This document shows, one piece after another, positions 8,512 through 17,605 of a DNA stretch of 57,571 bases. The position numbers and the translations under genes are program-made. Source of the DNA: Bacillota bacterium (GTDB lineage Bacteria > Bacillota > UBA4882 > UBA8346); NCBI GenBank assembly GCA_023402395.1, contig JAEYGI010000027.1, positions 1-57,571 of the forward strand, in the 5' to 3' direction. The notes beneath the pieces were generated by a model, which was not told the origin of the DNA, searched no databases, and saw nothing but the letters and a program-made list of their open reading frames with translations. Position 1 is the first letter of the stretch. The number at the start of each line of letters is the position of its first letter.

Positions 8512-10335
8512 TTACGCGAAGGGTATTTTGACCCGGATCAAGGTGTATTTCCCAACTTCACTCTCGATCTCCAGACCGTACTCCGGCCCGAAATGCAGTA
8601 TCAGGCGCTGATTGACATTACGCAGGCCGAAAGCTTTGTCGGCCTCCTCCGCGTTCCGCTTGCGGATCGACCGCTGAAGCTCCGCCAATTGCGCCGGGGG
8701 TATCCCGACGCCGTTATCAAAGACCTCCAGCACCGCCCAGTTACCGGATCGGCTCCCGTTGATCCGGATGTAGCCAAACTCTTCCCCGGCACGAAGGCCG
8801 TGATAAATGGCGTTCTCAACCAGCGGTTGCAAGGTTAGCTTCATAATCTTGCAATTGGCGATATCCTCGTCCACGCTGATTTCAAAGTCAAAATCCTTGG
8901 TGTAGCGCATCTTTTGGATAAAAAGATAATTGCTGACATGTTGCAGTTCCTCTTTGACAGAGATAATCTCCTTGCCGTTACTGAGGCCGATCATCAAAAA
9001 ATTGGTCAAGGCGGATAACATCCGGCTGGCCTTGTCGTTTTGGCCCATATCGACCAGCACTATGATCGAACTCAGCGTATTGTAGATGAAATGCGGGTTC
9101 ATCTGTTCCTGAAGCGCGTTCAGCTCCAGTTGCTTTTTGGCTTCCTCCTCGGCCTTGATCTTTTCCAGCAGCGCGACCACATTGGCGCGCAAACTGGAGA
9201 GGCCGTTGGCCAGCACCCCGATTTCGCCGCGGTCGTCGACCCGGAAATCAACTCCGTTATCCCCTTTTTCAAACCGTTTGACCTGGGCGGAAAGGAACGA
9301 CAACGGCCGGGAGATGCCGTCCGCCACCACGGTGGCCAGGAAGGTGGAGACGATCAATAACCCGATCACCACCATCAGGATCATATACCGGATATACGAA
9401 AGATTCACCAAAATATCGCCCTGGGGGACCACCGCCGCGATCACCCAGCCGTTGATCCGGATGGTGGTGAAGACCACGAACATTTTCCGGCGGGTCAGGC
9501 TGTAGCCGTCAAAACTGCCGCGATTGCCGGAGTTCTCCTGCAAAAAGGCAAGGGCGTTCCGGTTCAGCCGGAACTGCCGGGACACCGGTTTAGATAGGGC
9601 GCATCCCTCGCCGTTCACCAGCATCATGTAGCCGTTGGCGCTGATCTTCACATTGGCCAGCATGTCCAGAATATAGCCGGCGTCGATGTTCAGCAGCAAC
9701 AAACTTTTTAGCGGCGAGTCGACGCCGCCCAGGAGCCGGTAAACGCTGAACACCCGCCGGGGCTGATTAGTCCGGAAGATGGGATCGACGTGAACCATCT
9801 TCCAATGATAACCGCCCTTCGGGAAATGATTCCGGGCCATCCATTGGTCGATATCGATCGGCGCCCGCACCGGCAGGTATTTCTTAAGCAGGGTAAATTC
9901 GGCGTTGTTGACGTTAAGGTAGATCGAATCCAGCATCTCAAAGTTTTGGCTGTAAATCTCCCGGAACAGATTGTTGATGCTGATGATACTTTCATACTTG
10001 GCAACGTTCTCGTCCCGGTCCAACTTCGATTGGAGCAGGCTTTTGTAGGAAGGGTGGTTCTCGATCGCCACCAGTTGCTCCAGGGCCGATTTGAACTTGT
10101 CGTTGGCCAGAAACGCGGTTTGATGAACCGTATCGTCCAATTGAATCCTGGCGTTGGCCTCCAGTTGACTCTTGGCGTTATGATATGAAAAGATGGCGGT
10201 GATCAATACCGCCAAGATGGTAATCGGCAAAAAAAGGACAATGAGCCGGATCTTGATCGGCCAGTTGGTAATCCCGGGCCAAAACCCGCCATCAACACCC
10301 CGGGTTTTTACGAAAGGAAGCTTGATGAAATTCAT
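8512..10335 (-). CDS. YesM-type sensor histidine kinase
   Basis: Membrane sensor kinase of the HPK7/YesM class. The 607-residue product has a membrane segment at about 30-50, a large extracytoplasmic Cache-like sensor region, a second membrane segment near 320-345, a HAMP domain, a His_kinase domain with phosphoacceptor H415 in MNPHFIYNTL, and an HATPase domain with N box LVENAIYHGL and G box DNGVGIP. It is followed at 24 nt by its cognate YesN regulator. Position downstream of an ABC importer suggests it senses the imported sugar or its binding protein outside the cell. Confident on class; ligand unknown. Confidence 0.93.
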   Translation of the reverse strand: MNFIKLPFVKTRGVDGGFWPGITNWPIKIRLIVLFLPITILAVLITAIFSYHNAKSQLEANARIQLDDTVHQTAFLANDKFKSALEQLVAIENHPSYKSLLQSKLDRDENVAKYESIISINNLFREIYSQNFEMLDSIYLNVNNAEFTLLKKYLPVRAPIDIDQWMARNHFPKGGYHWKMVHVDPIFRTNQPRRVFSVYRLLGGVDSPLKSLLLLNIDAGYILDMLANVKISANGYMMLVNGEGCALSKPVSRQFRLNRNALAFLQENSGNRGSFDGYSLTRRKMFVVFTTIRINGWVIAAVVPQGDILVNLSYIRYMILMVVIGLLIVSTFLATVVADGISRPLSFLSAQVKRFEKGDNGVDFRVDDRGEIGVLANGLSSLRANVVALLEKIKAEEEAKKQLELNALQEQMNPHFIYNTLSSIIVLVDMGQNDKASRMLSALTNFLMIGLSNGKEIISVKEELQHVSNYLFIQKMRYTKDFDFEISVDEDIANCKIMKLTLQPLVENAIYHGLRAGEEFGYIRINGSRSGNWAVLEVFDNGVGIPPAQLAELQRSIRKRNAEEADKAFGLRNVNQRLILHFGPEYGLEIESEVGKYTLIRVKIPFA

Positions 10336-10437
10336 GGCTCCCCCCTATTTTCCGGAAACTTCATTCGTTTAGACCGGTCGTCCCCGATGATTGCTCCCGG
10401 ACATTCAGATAAACCCAAAATTACTGGACCCGCGCTT

Positions 10438-11430
10438 TCATTCGGTGCAACCCCGGATGATTCCGTCCTCATCCCAGAGATCATGCCAGTCCCGGGCGCC
10501 GTCCCACAGAAACCCTTTGCCCTTCATCAAGCGGCAGTTCCGGTCCGCGGTTTGCAACAGGTCCATCTCGGCGGCGCTGAGGGGATCCTCGGTGACCGAG
10601 CGGAGATTGGCGACATATTTGGTGGCGTGGACGGAGAAGGGGATCGGGATCTGGCCGCGCTGTACCGCCCATTTGAGGCAGATTACCGCCGGATGGACCC
10701 GGTGGTTTTCGGCCACCGCCTTCACGGCCGGATTCTCGGTATCCACCGCGTCGCCAGCTTCCACGTTCCGTTCCGGCCGCTTGGGGGAACCAATCGGGCA
10801 ATAGCCGATGGGCCGGATCCCGTGCTCAAGGCAGAACCGGAACAGCTCCGGCTGTTGAAAACAGGGATGGAGCTCGATCTCGTTGACCACCGGCTTGACC
10901 CGGGCCTCCCGCAGCAGCAGTTTCAGTTTGGCGGCGCTCATATTGGAAACGCCGATCCCCCGGACCAGCCCCAACTCATGGAGCCGCTCCATTTGAGCCC
11001 AGGTCTTCATATATTCGCGGTGCCGGTATGGGCCGGGCGTATCGGTAAATGGCCAATGCACCAGAAATAGATCCAGGTACTCCAAACCGAGATCCTTCAA
11101 GCTTCGGACGCAGGAACGGAGAACGTCGCCCGGGCCGTGCATGTCGTTCCACACCTTGGAGATGATCTTCAGTTCGCTCCGGGACGCGCCGGAAGCGATA
11201 AACTCCTTGAATACCGGACCCAGCGCCGCTTCATTGCCATAGACCGGCGCGCAATCCACCAGCCGGTATCCGGCTTGCAACGCTCCCCGGACGGCGGCGG
11301 CCACTTGTTCCGGTGAATAATGGCCGCCGCCGAAAGTTCCCATTCCGATACCGGGCAATTTCCAGCCGTCCGCCAGTTGCACCTGGGGCACGCGTTCCGG
11401 GTCAATTCGGTTTTGACCGACCATAGCCAT
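10438..11430 (-). CDS. Aldo/keto reductase
   Basis: NAD(P)H-dependent reductase or dehydrogenase with a TIM-barrel fold, 330 residues, usual family length. The catalytic tetrad can be seen: Asp and Tyr in VDCAPVYGNE, Lys in IISKVW and His in FLVHWPF. The nicotinamide-site segment IGVSNMSAAKL and the C-terminal cofactor-binding residues are in the expected order. The gene lies 14 nt after the bicupin gene and upstream of the kinase gene, inside the sugar operon, so a sugar or sugar-derived aldehyde/ketone is the likely substrate. No further specificity can be read. Confidence 0.9.
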   Translation of the reverse strand: MAMVGQNRIDPERVPQVQLADGWKLPGIGMGTFGGGHYSPEQVAAAVRGALQAGYRLVDCAPVYGNEAALGPVFKEFIASGASRSELKIISKVWNDMHGPGDVLRSCVRSLKDLGLEYLDLFLVHWPFTDTPGPYRHREYMKTWAQMERLHELGLVRGIGVSNMSAAKLKLLLREARVKPVVNEIELHPCFQQPELFRFCLEHGIRPIGYCPIGSPKRPERNVEAGDAVDTENPAVKAVAENHRVHPAVICLKWAVQRGQIPIPFSVHATKYVANLRSVTEDPLSAAEMDLLQTADRNCRLMKGKGFLWDGARDWHDLWDEDGIIRGCTE

Positions 11431-11444
11431 CTTCCCGCGCAGGA

Positions 11445-12164
11445 TCAGTCGTCCGCGCCCCGGTGCAAATGGCCGTAGCGGTTGCCGCGCAACGGCTCAT
11501 ACAGCCAGACCAGGGTCGAGTTTCCCCTGGAGGTGAGCACCATATGCTCGGTCCCTTCCCGGATCGGATAAACGTCGCCCTCGGTCATGACATATTCCGC
11601 GCCGCCCGCCTTGATGGTCATCGTCCCCTGGACGCAGAAATAATACTCGTCGCATTCATGATAATGATAATCCATTTCCCCTTCATTATCGACAAATTTC
11701 ATGACCCCAATATTAGTAAAACGCGACCATTCCGGTTTTTGGTTCAGCCAGAACCAGGTCCGGGGTTTGGCGATCTTGCAGCGCAGCGGCCGCTCGTCAA
11801 CGTTCCACCATAATTTCTGATTGAATTTGCCTTCATCGGAAACTTTCACCGGAGCCGCCCCTTTGAAGCTCAGTTCATCGTGAACTCGCAGTACCCGGAA
11901 GTCCTCAACCGCTTCCAATATCTGCTGCTTGGTTCCAGCGGGAATCGCCACCAGATCGCCGAACTCAATCTCAAAGGTTTGCCCGTCGAGCAGGATCGGA
12001 GCTTTGCCCTCGGCCACCGCCAGGAACGTATCATGATGATAATAGCGATAGTCCGGCTCCTTCTCTCCCCGGCGGAGCGTCAGCACTTCCGAGCCGGAGA
12101 TACGGCACCAGTCCGGTTTTTCAATGCTCCAACGGCTGTTTTTAATCACTTGTTGCTTGGCCAC
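11445..12164 (-). CDS. Two-domain cupin protein
   Basis: A 239-residue bicupin. The second cupin domain has a complete metal-binding pattern (HYHECDEYYF with a later H in GTEHMVL), while the first (RYYHHDTFLAVAEG) looks partly degenerate. Such proteins are often sugar isomerases, epimerases, dioxygenases or ligand sensors, and the sequence does not decide between them. The frame is open upstream to 12218, but the GTG at 12164 follows GGAGGAG with 6-nt spacing and gives the N-terminus VAKQQV, so it is preferred. It sits between the sugar-binding-protein gene and the aldo/keto reductase gene in the same operon. Confidence 0.82.
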   Translation of the reverse strand: MAKQQVIKNSRWSIEKPDWCRISGSEVLTLRRGEKEPDYRYYHHDTFLAVAEGKAPILLDGQTFEIEFGDLVAIPAGTKQQILEAVEDFRVLRVHDELSFKGAAPVKVSDEGKFNQKLWWNVDERPLRCKIAKPRTWFWLNQKPEWSRFTNIGVMKFVDNEGEMDYHYHECDEYYFCVQGTMTIKAGGAEYVMTEGDVYPIREGTEHMVLTSRGNSTLVWLYEPLRGNRYGHLHRGADD

Positions 12165-12260
12165 GTCGCTACTCCTCCGTTTCACAGATTGACAGTTGAC
12201 AAGCCCTTCTTCGATCAATGGCCTGAATGGGCCGATGATCGAAGAAGGGCGGCCGGATTG

Positions 12261-13628
12261 TTAGTTTGCCAGGTTGCTGTACTTGCCGTAATCCTTTTTC
12301 ATCTGAATCATTAGCCGGGCCCATTGATCCAGGAAATCCTTGGCCGAGAGCCGCTTGACCATCACCTGCTGAATCATGGGCTCGATCTTGCTGCTCATGA
12401 TGCTGCTATATTCCGGGTAATTAATGGGCGCTTCGTAAAATCTGGTCTTCGGCGAGGCCAGCAGATCGGCGGCCATTTTGAAATACGGAAGCTCCTGCAC
12501 CCAGGGCGCTTTCAGCGCTTGTTTATGCATGGGCATGATCCCGATAAACTTGGCGCTGACCCCGGCCGGTTCGGCCGAACAGAGATAGCTGATGAATTTC
12601 CAGGTTTCATTTTTATGCTTGGAGTTCGAATACATCACATACCCGCTGACCGAAAGGGCCGGATGGACATTGTATCCCTTATCGCCCATGGGCAGAGGAA
12701 CCGCCGCGAATTTGGCGGTATCGTTGCTGAAGATCTTAGCATGCGCGCTTGACGAGCCGAGATTGTGGAAGACCATGGCCGCCCGGCCCGACTGAAAGGC
12801 TGCGGCCAGCTCAGTCCAGCCGTTATTGAGATCGCCTTCGGCGGTATAGTTGCCGTAAAGTCCGAGATATTTTTCGACAAACTCCACATGCTTGGGATCG
12901 TTGATCGTGCATTTGCCGTCAGCCGTGAAATACTTGGTAATCCCGGAATAGGAATACATCAGATACTCCAGCGTGGTTCCGCCACCGGCGCCGCCGCGCA
13001 AGGCGATTCCGTAACGTCCCGCTTTCTTGTCGCTGAGAACCTTAACCGCCCTGAAAAAATCGTCCCAGGTCTTTGGCATCTCCAGGCCGGCCTCGGCGAA
13101 CCAATCCGGCCTGGCCCACAACACCCAGATGTTGGAGGCCATCGGCAAGCCGAACAGCCGCTTTTTCCCCGACGGATCGAACGAGCGCACCGTGTCCAGC
13201 GCGGCGGGCACCACCTGATTCTTCTCCGTCCATTTCGAATAATAGCCGTCCAACCGGACCAGGGATTTCCGGGCAATGTAGGAGGGCATGGCGAATTGCA
13301 CGATATCGGAACAATCCGGCGCTTCATTGGCCGCGATTGCCATGTCCAGCTTCTGCCGGGAATCGCCCGGGATCCCCAGAAAATCCACTTCGATATCGGG
13401 ATTTTGCTTCTCAAAAATCCGGATTAATTCCTTGAACCCCGCTTCGCGATCCGGGGTAATATTGGCGAACCAGAAGGAGATCTTCACCTTTTTGCCGGGT
13501 TTGCCCGGCTCGCCGGCGACAGGCCTGACTTTGACGTTGCTCACATCGGAATTTTTGGAATAGGCCATCACCGTTGCCGTGAAAAATAACACCAAAACCA
13601 ATGACAGACCGATCCAGCGCTGCTTCAT
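12261..13628 (-). CDS. Sugar ABC transporter solute-binding protein
   Basis: Extracellular binding protein of the carbohydrate uptake (CUT1) ABC family, about 455 residues. The N-terminus is a hydrophobic signal peptide (LSLVLVLFFTATVMA), with likely cleavage after VMA. The mature part begins with the family-typical KVKISFWFANITPD and contains FKELIRIFEKQNPDIEV. The ATG at 13628 or a GTG at 13634 could be the start; both sit behind AAGGAG. The gene comes after the two permease genes, which is a less common order. No ATPase gene is present in this operon, so a shared MsmX-like ATPase encoded elsewhere is probably used, as in Bacillus. Confidence 0.9.
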   Translation of the reverse strand: MKQRWIGLSLVLVLFFTATVMAYSKNSDVSNVKVRPVAGEPGKPGKKVKISFWFANITPDREAGFKELIRIFEKQNPDIEVDFLGIPGDSRQKLDMAIAANEAPDCSDIVQFAMPSYIARKSLVRLDGYYSKWTEKNQVVPAALDTVRSFDPSGKKRLFGLPMASNIWVLWARPDWFAEAGLEMPKTWDDFFRAVKVLSDKKAGRYGIALRGGAGGGTTLEYLMYSYSGITKYFTADGKCTINDPKHVEFVEKYLGLYGNYTAEGDLNNGWTELAAAFQSGRAAMVFHNLGSSSAHAKIFSNDTAKFAAVPLPMGDKGYNVHPALSVSGYVMYSNSKHKNETWKFISYLCSAEPAGVSAKFIGIMPMHKQALKAPWVQELPYFKMAADLLASPKTRFYEAPINYPEYSSIMSSKIEPMIQQVMVKRLSAKDFLDQWARLMIQMKKDYGKYSNLAN

Positions 13629-13747
13629 TTTCACTACACTCCTTTTTCTTTGCCTCATCTGAACCAACCGTCCGTTCCTCCCAACCCTTGCAATAACTCG
13701 CCACGCAACACCTCCATGAAAACCGCGTCCAAGCCGGCCTTTCCGCG

Positions 13748-14599
13748 TCAACCCTTTACCGAACCGCTGCTCAATCCGGCCACCAGGTATTTCTGCACAT
13801 AGGCGAAGATCAACAGCGGCGGAATCAGGGAAATGACGCTGCCAGCAGCCAGACTGGCGTATTCTACGCTGAATTCTCCGATCATGAATTGCAGCCCGAT
13901 GGGGATCGTAAATAACCGGCTCGACGTGATAAAGCTGAACGCCACTAAAAATTCATTCCAGCAGCCGATGAAGGCGAAGGCGGTCACTGCCACGATCCCT
14001 GGCAGAATCACCGGGGTGATCAGGCCGAAGATCACCTGCCGCCAACTGGCTCCCTCCACCAGGGCCGCTTCGTCGATCTGGCGCGGCACGCCGTCGATGA
14101 ATCCTTTCATTAACAGCGTGCAAAACGGGGTTTGAATCATGATATAGAAAAGAATGATTCCCAACGGGTTGTTAATCAGTCGCACCGTCTTGAACACCAG
14201 GAACAACGGAATGATCAGGATAACGATCGGGATCAGTTGGGTTCCGAGCAAAAACAGCATGAATAGCTTTTTCCCCTTGAACTTGAAACGGCTTAACGCA
14301 TAACCGTTGCAAATCGCCAGAAACGTGATAAAGATTACTGACAAGAGTGAAATAAACAAACTGTTCCGGAAGTAAACGAAGAACTTGTTTACGCTCCAGA
14401 CCCGCGCGTAATTTTCTAGAGTAGCCGGAGACGGAAGGTAATGGATTATAGCGCTCATCACGTCTTTTTCAAATTTCAAAGAAGTGACCAGCGCCCATAG
14501 AATGGGCAGCAGCGTAATGACGACCGTCACCGCTAGCGGAATAAACAATAAACAGAATCGGGATACGAACCAGTATCGTTGGTGGCGCATTTCACTCAT
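13748..14599 (-). CDS. Sugar ABC transporter permease, MalG type
   Basis: Inner-membrane permease of a CUT1 carbohydrate importer, 283 residues with six predicted membrane segments. The ATPase-docking EAA loop is visible as DEAALVEGASWRQVIFGLI. The start codon overlaps the end of the preceding permease gene by 8 nt, so the two are translationally coupled. It probably forms a heterodimer with the MalF-type permease encoded by that gene. Confidence 0.93.
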   Translation of the reverse strand: MSEMRHQRYWFVSRFCLLFIPLAVTVVITLLPILWALVTSLKFEKDVMSAIIHYLPSPATLENYARVWSVNKFFVYFRNSLFISLLSVIFITFLAICNGYALSRFKFKGKKLFMLFLLGTQLIPIVILIIPLFLVFKTVRLINNPLGIILFYIMIQTPFCTLLMKGFIDGVPRQIDEAALVEGASWRQVIFGLITPVILPGIVAVTAFAFIGCWNEFLVAFSFITSSRLFTIPIGLQFMIGEFSVEYASLAAGSVISLIPPLLIFAYVQKYLVAGLSSGSVKG

Positions 14600-15521
14600 C
14601 CGCCTCTCCGTATTTGCTTAGACTCAGATAGAACGCTGCAAAGATTAACAAGAACAGAAAACTGATCACCGCCAGGGCCGCGCCGTAGCCGTAATTATTA
14701 TCTACGATCGCGGTCTGCATTAGATAAACCGATAGCGTGGTCGTGAGGTTCAACGGTCCGCCCTTGGTCATGGTGTAAATCATGTCGATGGAGTTAAACT
14801 CCCAGATGCACCTTAATAGCGTGGCCAGAACGATCGAGTCCTTCAAAAACGGCAGCGTGATATGGAAGAACTTTCGGAAGGCGCCGCAGCCGTCGACCGC
14901 GCATGATTCATAGATCTCATTGGGAATCGATTGCAACGCGGCCAACAAGGTGATCGCGAAAAACGGAACGCCCCGCCACAGCTCGGCCACGACCACGGCT
15001 CCGAAAACCGTGTTCAGATTGGCGAGCCAGGCGATATTGGCATCGATCAAGCCCAACCGTTTGAAAATATCGTTGATCACTCCGATATTTTCATTGTACA
15101 AAAGGATCCACAGCATTGTGGTTAACACCCCGGACACCGCCCACGGCGAAAAAATAACGACCCGGAACAAGCCGCGGCACCGAAAAGCCTGGTTGAGCAT
15201 TAAGGCGATCAGCAAACCGAAGATCAACTGCAGGGAGACTTCAGCCACAACCCAGTTCAGGGTCACCTGGAATGAATGGAAGAATAGCCGGTCGCCGCTG
15301 AAAATTTCTCGGAAGTTGTCGAATCCGACAAAGGTCCGGTGAAAGAAATTGGCCATGGAGTAGTCTTGCAAACTGAGCCCAAACACGCTCATAATCGGAA
15401 TCAGCATAATGGCCAGAATCAACAGCACCGTGGGAGCGATCAGGATGTACGGCAGTGCCGACTGTTCAATCCCGCCCCGGCGCAACTTCGATTGTTTCGG
15501 GATTACGGTTCGGATACTCAT
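14592..15521 (-). CDS. Sugar ABC transporter permease, MalF/UgpA type
   Basis: First gene of the sugar operon, coding for a 309-residue inner-membrane permease. It has a cytoplasmic N-terminus followed by the typical first segment YILIAPTVLLILAIMLIP, and the EAA loop ESCAVDGCGAFRKFFHITLP. A GAGGGT sequence serves as ribosome site. Together with the MalG-type permease and the binding protein it makes a CUT1 importer that lacks its own ATPase gene here. Confidence 0.92.
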   Translation of the reverse strand: MSIRTVIPKQSKLRRGGIEQSALPYILIAPTVLLILAIMLIPIMSVFGLSLQDYSMANFFHRTFVGFDNFREIFSGDRLFFHSFQVTLNWVVAEVSLQLIFGLLIALMLNQAFRCRGLFRVVIFSPWAVSGVLTTMLWILLYNENIGVINDIFKRLGLIDANIAWLANLNTVFGAVVVAELWRGVPFFAITLLAALQSIPNEIYESCAVDGCGAFRKFFHITLPFLKDSIVLATLLRCIWEFNSIDMIYTMTKGGPLNLTTTLSVYLMQTAIVDNNYGYGAALAVISFLFLLIFAAFYLSLSKYGEADE

Positions 15522-15720
15522 GTCATACCCTCAGATTAATTTTTTCGTTTTAAATTGCCTCGCAAATGACGGTTCAAATCGATTTCATTATAGTCCAAGG
15601 GAGCAAATCGGGAAATGTGTTATTTTATGTATAATGTTCGTTATTTTTCACAATCCGTTAACGTTTCGTTCATCATCGGTTTGCACTGCCTTCCAATCGT
15701 TTCAGCCTGGAGCGCCGTTC
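15522..15720 (-). promoter_or_regulatory. Upstream region of the sugar ABC operon
   Basis: About 200 nt of AT-rich sequence ahead of the first permease gene. A perfect -10 TATAAT lies on the minus strand at 15587-15592, about 65 nt before the start codon. The -35 position is poor (TTTCCC), which would fit an activator-dependent promoter such as one driven by the operon's own YesN regulator. Clear operator repeats were not identified. Confidence 0.45.
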
Positions 15721-15750
15721 AAAAAAGGCGCGCCGTGCGGCGCGCCTTTT
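15721..15750 (-). terminator. Terminator after the tct/aldolase operon
   Basis: GGCGCGCC at 15727-15734 pairs with 15739-15746; flanking A and T runs extend the stem to about 12-13 bp. On the minus strand the stem is followed by TTTTTT, about 105 nt after the stop of the HpcH/HpaI aldolase gene. Sequence up to 15856 otherwise holds a short tRNA T-arm-like palindrome (15793-15809). Confidence 0.85.
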
Positions 15751-15856
15751 ACTCCCAAATGATAGCAATTTAATTTCAAATCAGTTCGGCGGATGGAATC
15801 GAACTCCATCGCAAACAACATGGATAAACTTTTGGATTCCGACTTATTTTCTCACC

Positions 15857-16624
15857 TTAAGCATTGGACAAATTGCTACCTATTTCTTTAATTCGGGCAA
15901 ATCCGGTGGTCAGCACGTCAATATCGGTTTGCAGCATAACCAGGGTCAGATCCGCGCCGAATTTCTCCTGAAGCTTTGCCGGACCATGCAAACCGAACGC
16001 TTTTTTATGCTTTTTGCAAGCCGCCGCCACCTGGGCAATGGCCTCGATTTCAATCGGGTTCATCAGATCCCCGGGGATGCCGAGGGAAAGAGAGAGATCA
16101 TTCGGCCCGATCAGCAGCGCGTCGATTCCCGGAGTCGCCGCGATGGCTTCCGCGTTGTCCACCGCCAGCTTGGTCTCGATCTGGGCAATGGAAACGACGG
16201 TGTTATTGGCTCGCTCCATCACTTCTGAGTGGTTTCCGCCCGCCACATAGTTGACGTGCGCGACCCCGGAGGCAAACCCCCGCTCCCCGACCGGCTGATA
16301 CTTCGAATACTTTACCAGGTTCCGCGCCATTTCCGCCGTCTCCAGCATCGGAACCATCACGCCGTGGGCGCCTTGATCGAGGGCCCTGGAGATGTAGTCC
16401 TTGGAGAGTTGAGGCACGCGCAGATACCCGTCGAGTCCCAGCGCATTGCCGGTGATGAACAAATCATGAAGGGTTTCCATGGTATAGTCGGCATGTTCGC
16501 AATCATACATCACAAAGTCCAGCCCGCTGTTTTTGGCAATGTAACAGATGGCCGGATTTCGCGACACCCGGAGCATGGTCCCGTAAATTTTCCCGCCGGA
16601 CATCAGTTTTTCCTTGAGCGGCAT
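15857..16624 (-). CDS. HpcH/HpaI-type class II aldolase
   Basis: Metal-dependent pyruvate-class aldolase (2,4-dihydroxyhept-2-enedioate or 2-keto-3-deoxyaldarate aldolase family), 255 residues, usual length. Typical motifs are present: DFVMYDCEHADYTMETL with the catalytic His, VMVPMLETAEMA, the conserved GERGFA segment, QIETKLAVDNAEAIAATPG carrying the metal-binding Glu, and IGPNDLSLSLG carrying the metal-binding Asp. It is the last gene of the tct operon, separated from the RraA gene by a 267-nt gap containing a hairpin. It probably cleaves a 4-hydroxy-2-oxo acid to pyruvate and an aldehyde or oxo acid. The exact substrate is unknown. Confidence 0.92.
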   Translation of the reverse strand: MPLKEKLMSGGKIYGTMLRVSRNPAICYIAKNSGLDFVMYDCEHADYTMETLHDLFITGNALGLDGYLRVPQLSKDYISRALDQGAHGVMVPMLETAEMARNLVKYSKYQPVGERGFASGVAHVNYVAGGNHSEVMERANNTVVSIAQIETKLAVDNAEAIAATPGIDALLIGPNDLSLSLGIPGDLMNPIEIEAIAQVAAACKKHKKAFGLHGPAKLQEKFGADLTLVMLQTDIDVLTTGFARIKEIGSNLSNA

Positions 16625-16810
16625 CAGTCATCCTCCTCACTTTTCATTTCGCGGCGCGCTTCCGCCAAGCCGAAAACCCTACAAGTCACGCCTGTCAGGG
16701 GGACTTATGGGATCTTCGCGGAAAGCCGTGATAAAATCGACCGGTAGACGTCAGCCTCGCTAAAGTCTGAAATCGACTTTATCCCTTGCTTTCCTGCGCT
16801 TTTGTGCACA

Positions 16811-16831
16811 ACCCCGGCCTTTGGCCGGGGT
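16811..16831 (-). terminator. Intercistronic hairpin between RraA and aldolase genes
   Basis: A 9-bp perfect GC-rich stem (ACCCCGGCC with GGCCGGGGT, 3-nt loop) lies 60 nt after the RraA stop codon on the minus strand. Only TTGTG follows, so it is a weak or partial terminator, or an mRNA-stabilising stem that would lower aldolase expression relative to upstream genes. Confidence 0.5.
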
Positions 16832-16891
16832 CATTACTACGCTTTTGATTATGGCATAAATATTATCCAAAGACAAGGCCTGGCGGGAAGC

Positions 16892-17584
16892 CTAACGGCC
16901 CCATTTTTGGTTGATAATCTCGCACCCTTTTTCATTCAATTCCTTATCAATCCAACTCCGGTCCCAATTGCCGTTCTCGATCTTCTTTTCCTGACTGCGT
17001 TCCTTTTCATTGAGCTTCTTCGCCTTTTCCAAGAGGCTCCGGGCATCGGCGGCCTTGATCACGACCACCCCGTCGCTGTTGCCGACCACGATATCTCCGG
17101 GGCAGACGACTTGGCCCCCGATGCAAACCGGCACATTGATCTCCCCCGGTCCATTCTTGTACGGGCCGTTCGGATTGGCTCCCCGCGCGAACACGGCAAA
17201 CCCCATTGTCTTCAAGGCGTCGATATCCCTCACGCAACCGTCGATCAAAAAGCCGGCGATCCCTCTGAACTTGGCGTAGCGCATCATCCGATCGCCGCAC
17301 AAGGCCCGGGTCATATCCCCCTCCCCGGCCACCACCACGACATCGCCGGGCTGCGCCAGATCGATGGCCTTGTGGAACATCAGGTTATCGCCCTGGGGGG
17401 CCAGCACCGTAAAGGCGGTCCCGATCAACGGCACCTCGTTGAATGGCTTGATCCGCGAATCAATGCAGGCGGTCCGGCCCATGCTGTCGCCGATGTTGGC
17501 CACCGGCAACTTCCCGAACTCTTCGATCAGCTCTTGCGGTGGCCGCTCAATCTCCGTATAAATTCGAAATCCGATATTCGACAT
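16892..17584 (-). CDS. RraA-family aldolase/decarboxylase
   Basis: Member of the RraA / 4-hydroxy-4-methyl-2-oxoglutarate (HMG) aldolase family, 230 residues. The metal-binding pair Arg-Asp of HMG aldolases is present in DGCVRDIDAL, along with the family segments PLIGTAFTV, GDVVVVAGEG and CPGDIVVGNSDGVVVI. RraA proteins that inhibit RNase E are shorter and lack the lysine-rich C-terminal tail seen here. The genetic context (acid transporter, hydroxyacid dehydrogenase, second aldolase) argues for a catabolic aldolase or oxaloacetate decarboxylase role. Confidence 0.9.
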   Translation of the reverse strand: MSNIGFRIYTEIERPPQELIEEFGKLPVANIGDSMGRTACIDSRIKPFNEVPLIGTAFTVLAPQGDNLMFHKAIDLAQPGDVVVVAGEGDMTRALCGDRMMRYAKFRGIAGFLIDGCVRDIDALKTMGFAVFARGANPNGPYKNGPGEINVPVCIGGQVVCPGDIVVGNSDGVVVIKAADARSLLEKAKKLNEKERSQEKKIENGNWDRSWIDKELNEKGCEIINQKWGR

Positions 17585-17605
17585 GAATCCAACCTCTTTT
17601 CGTGA

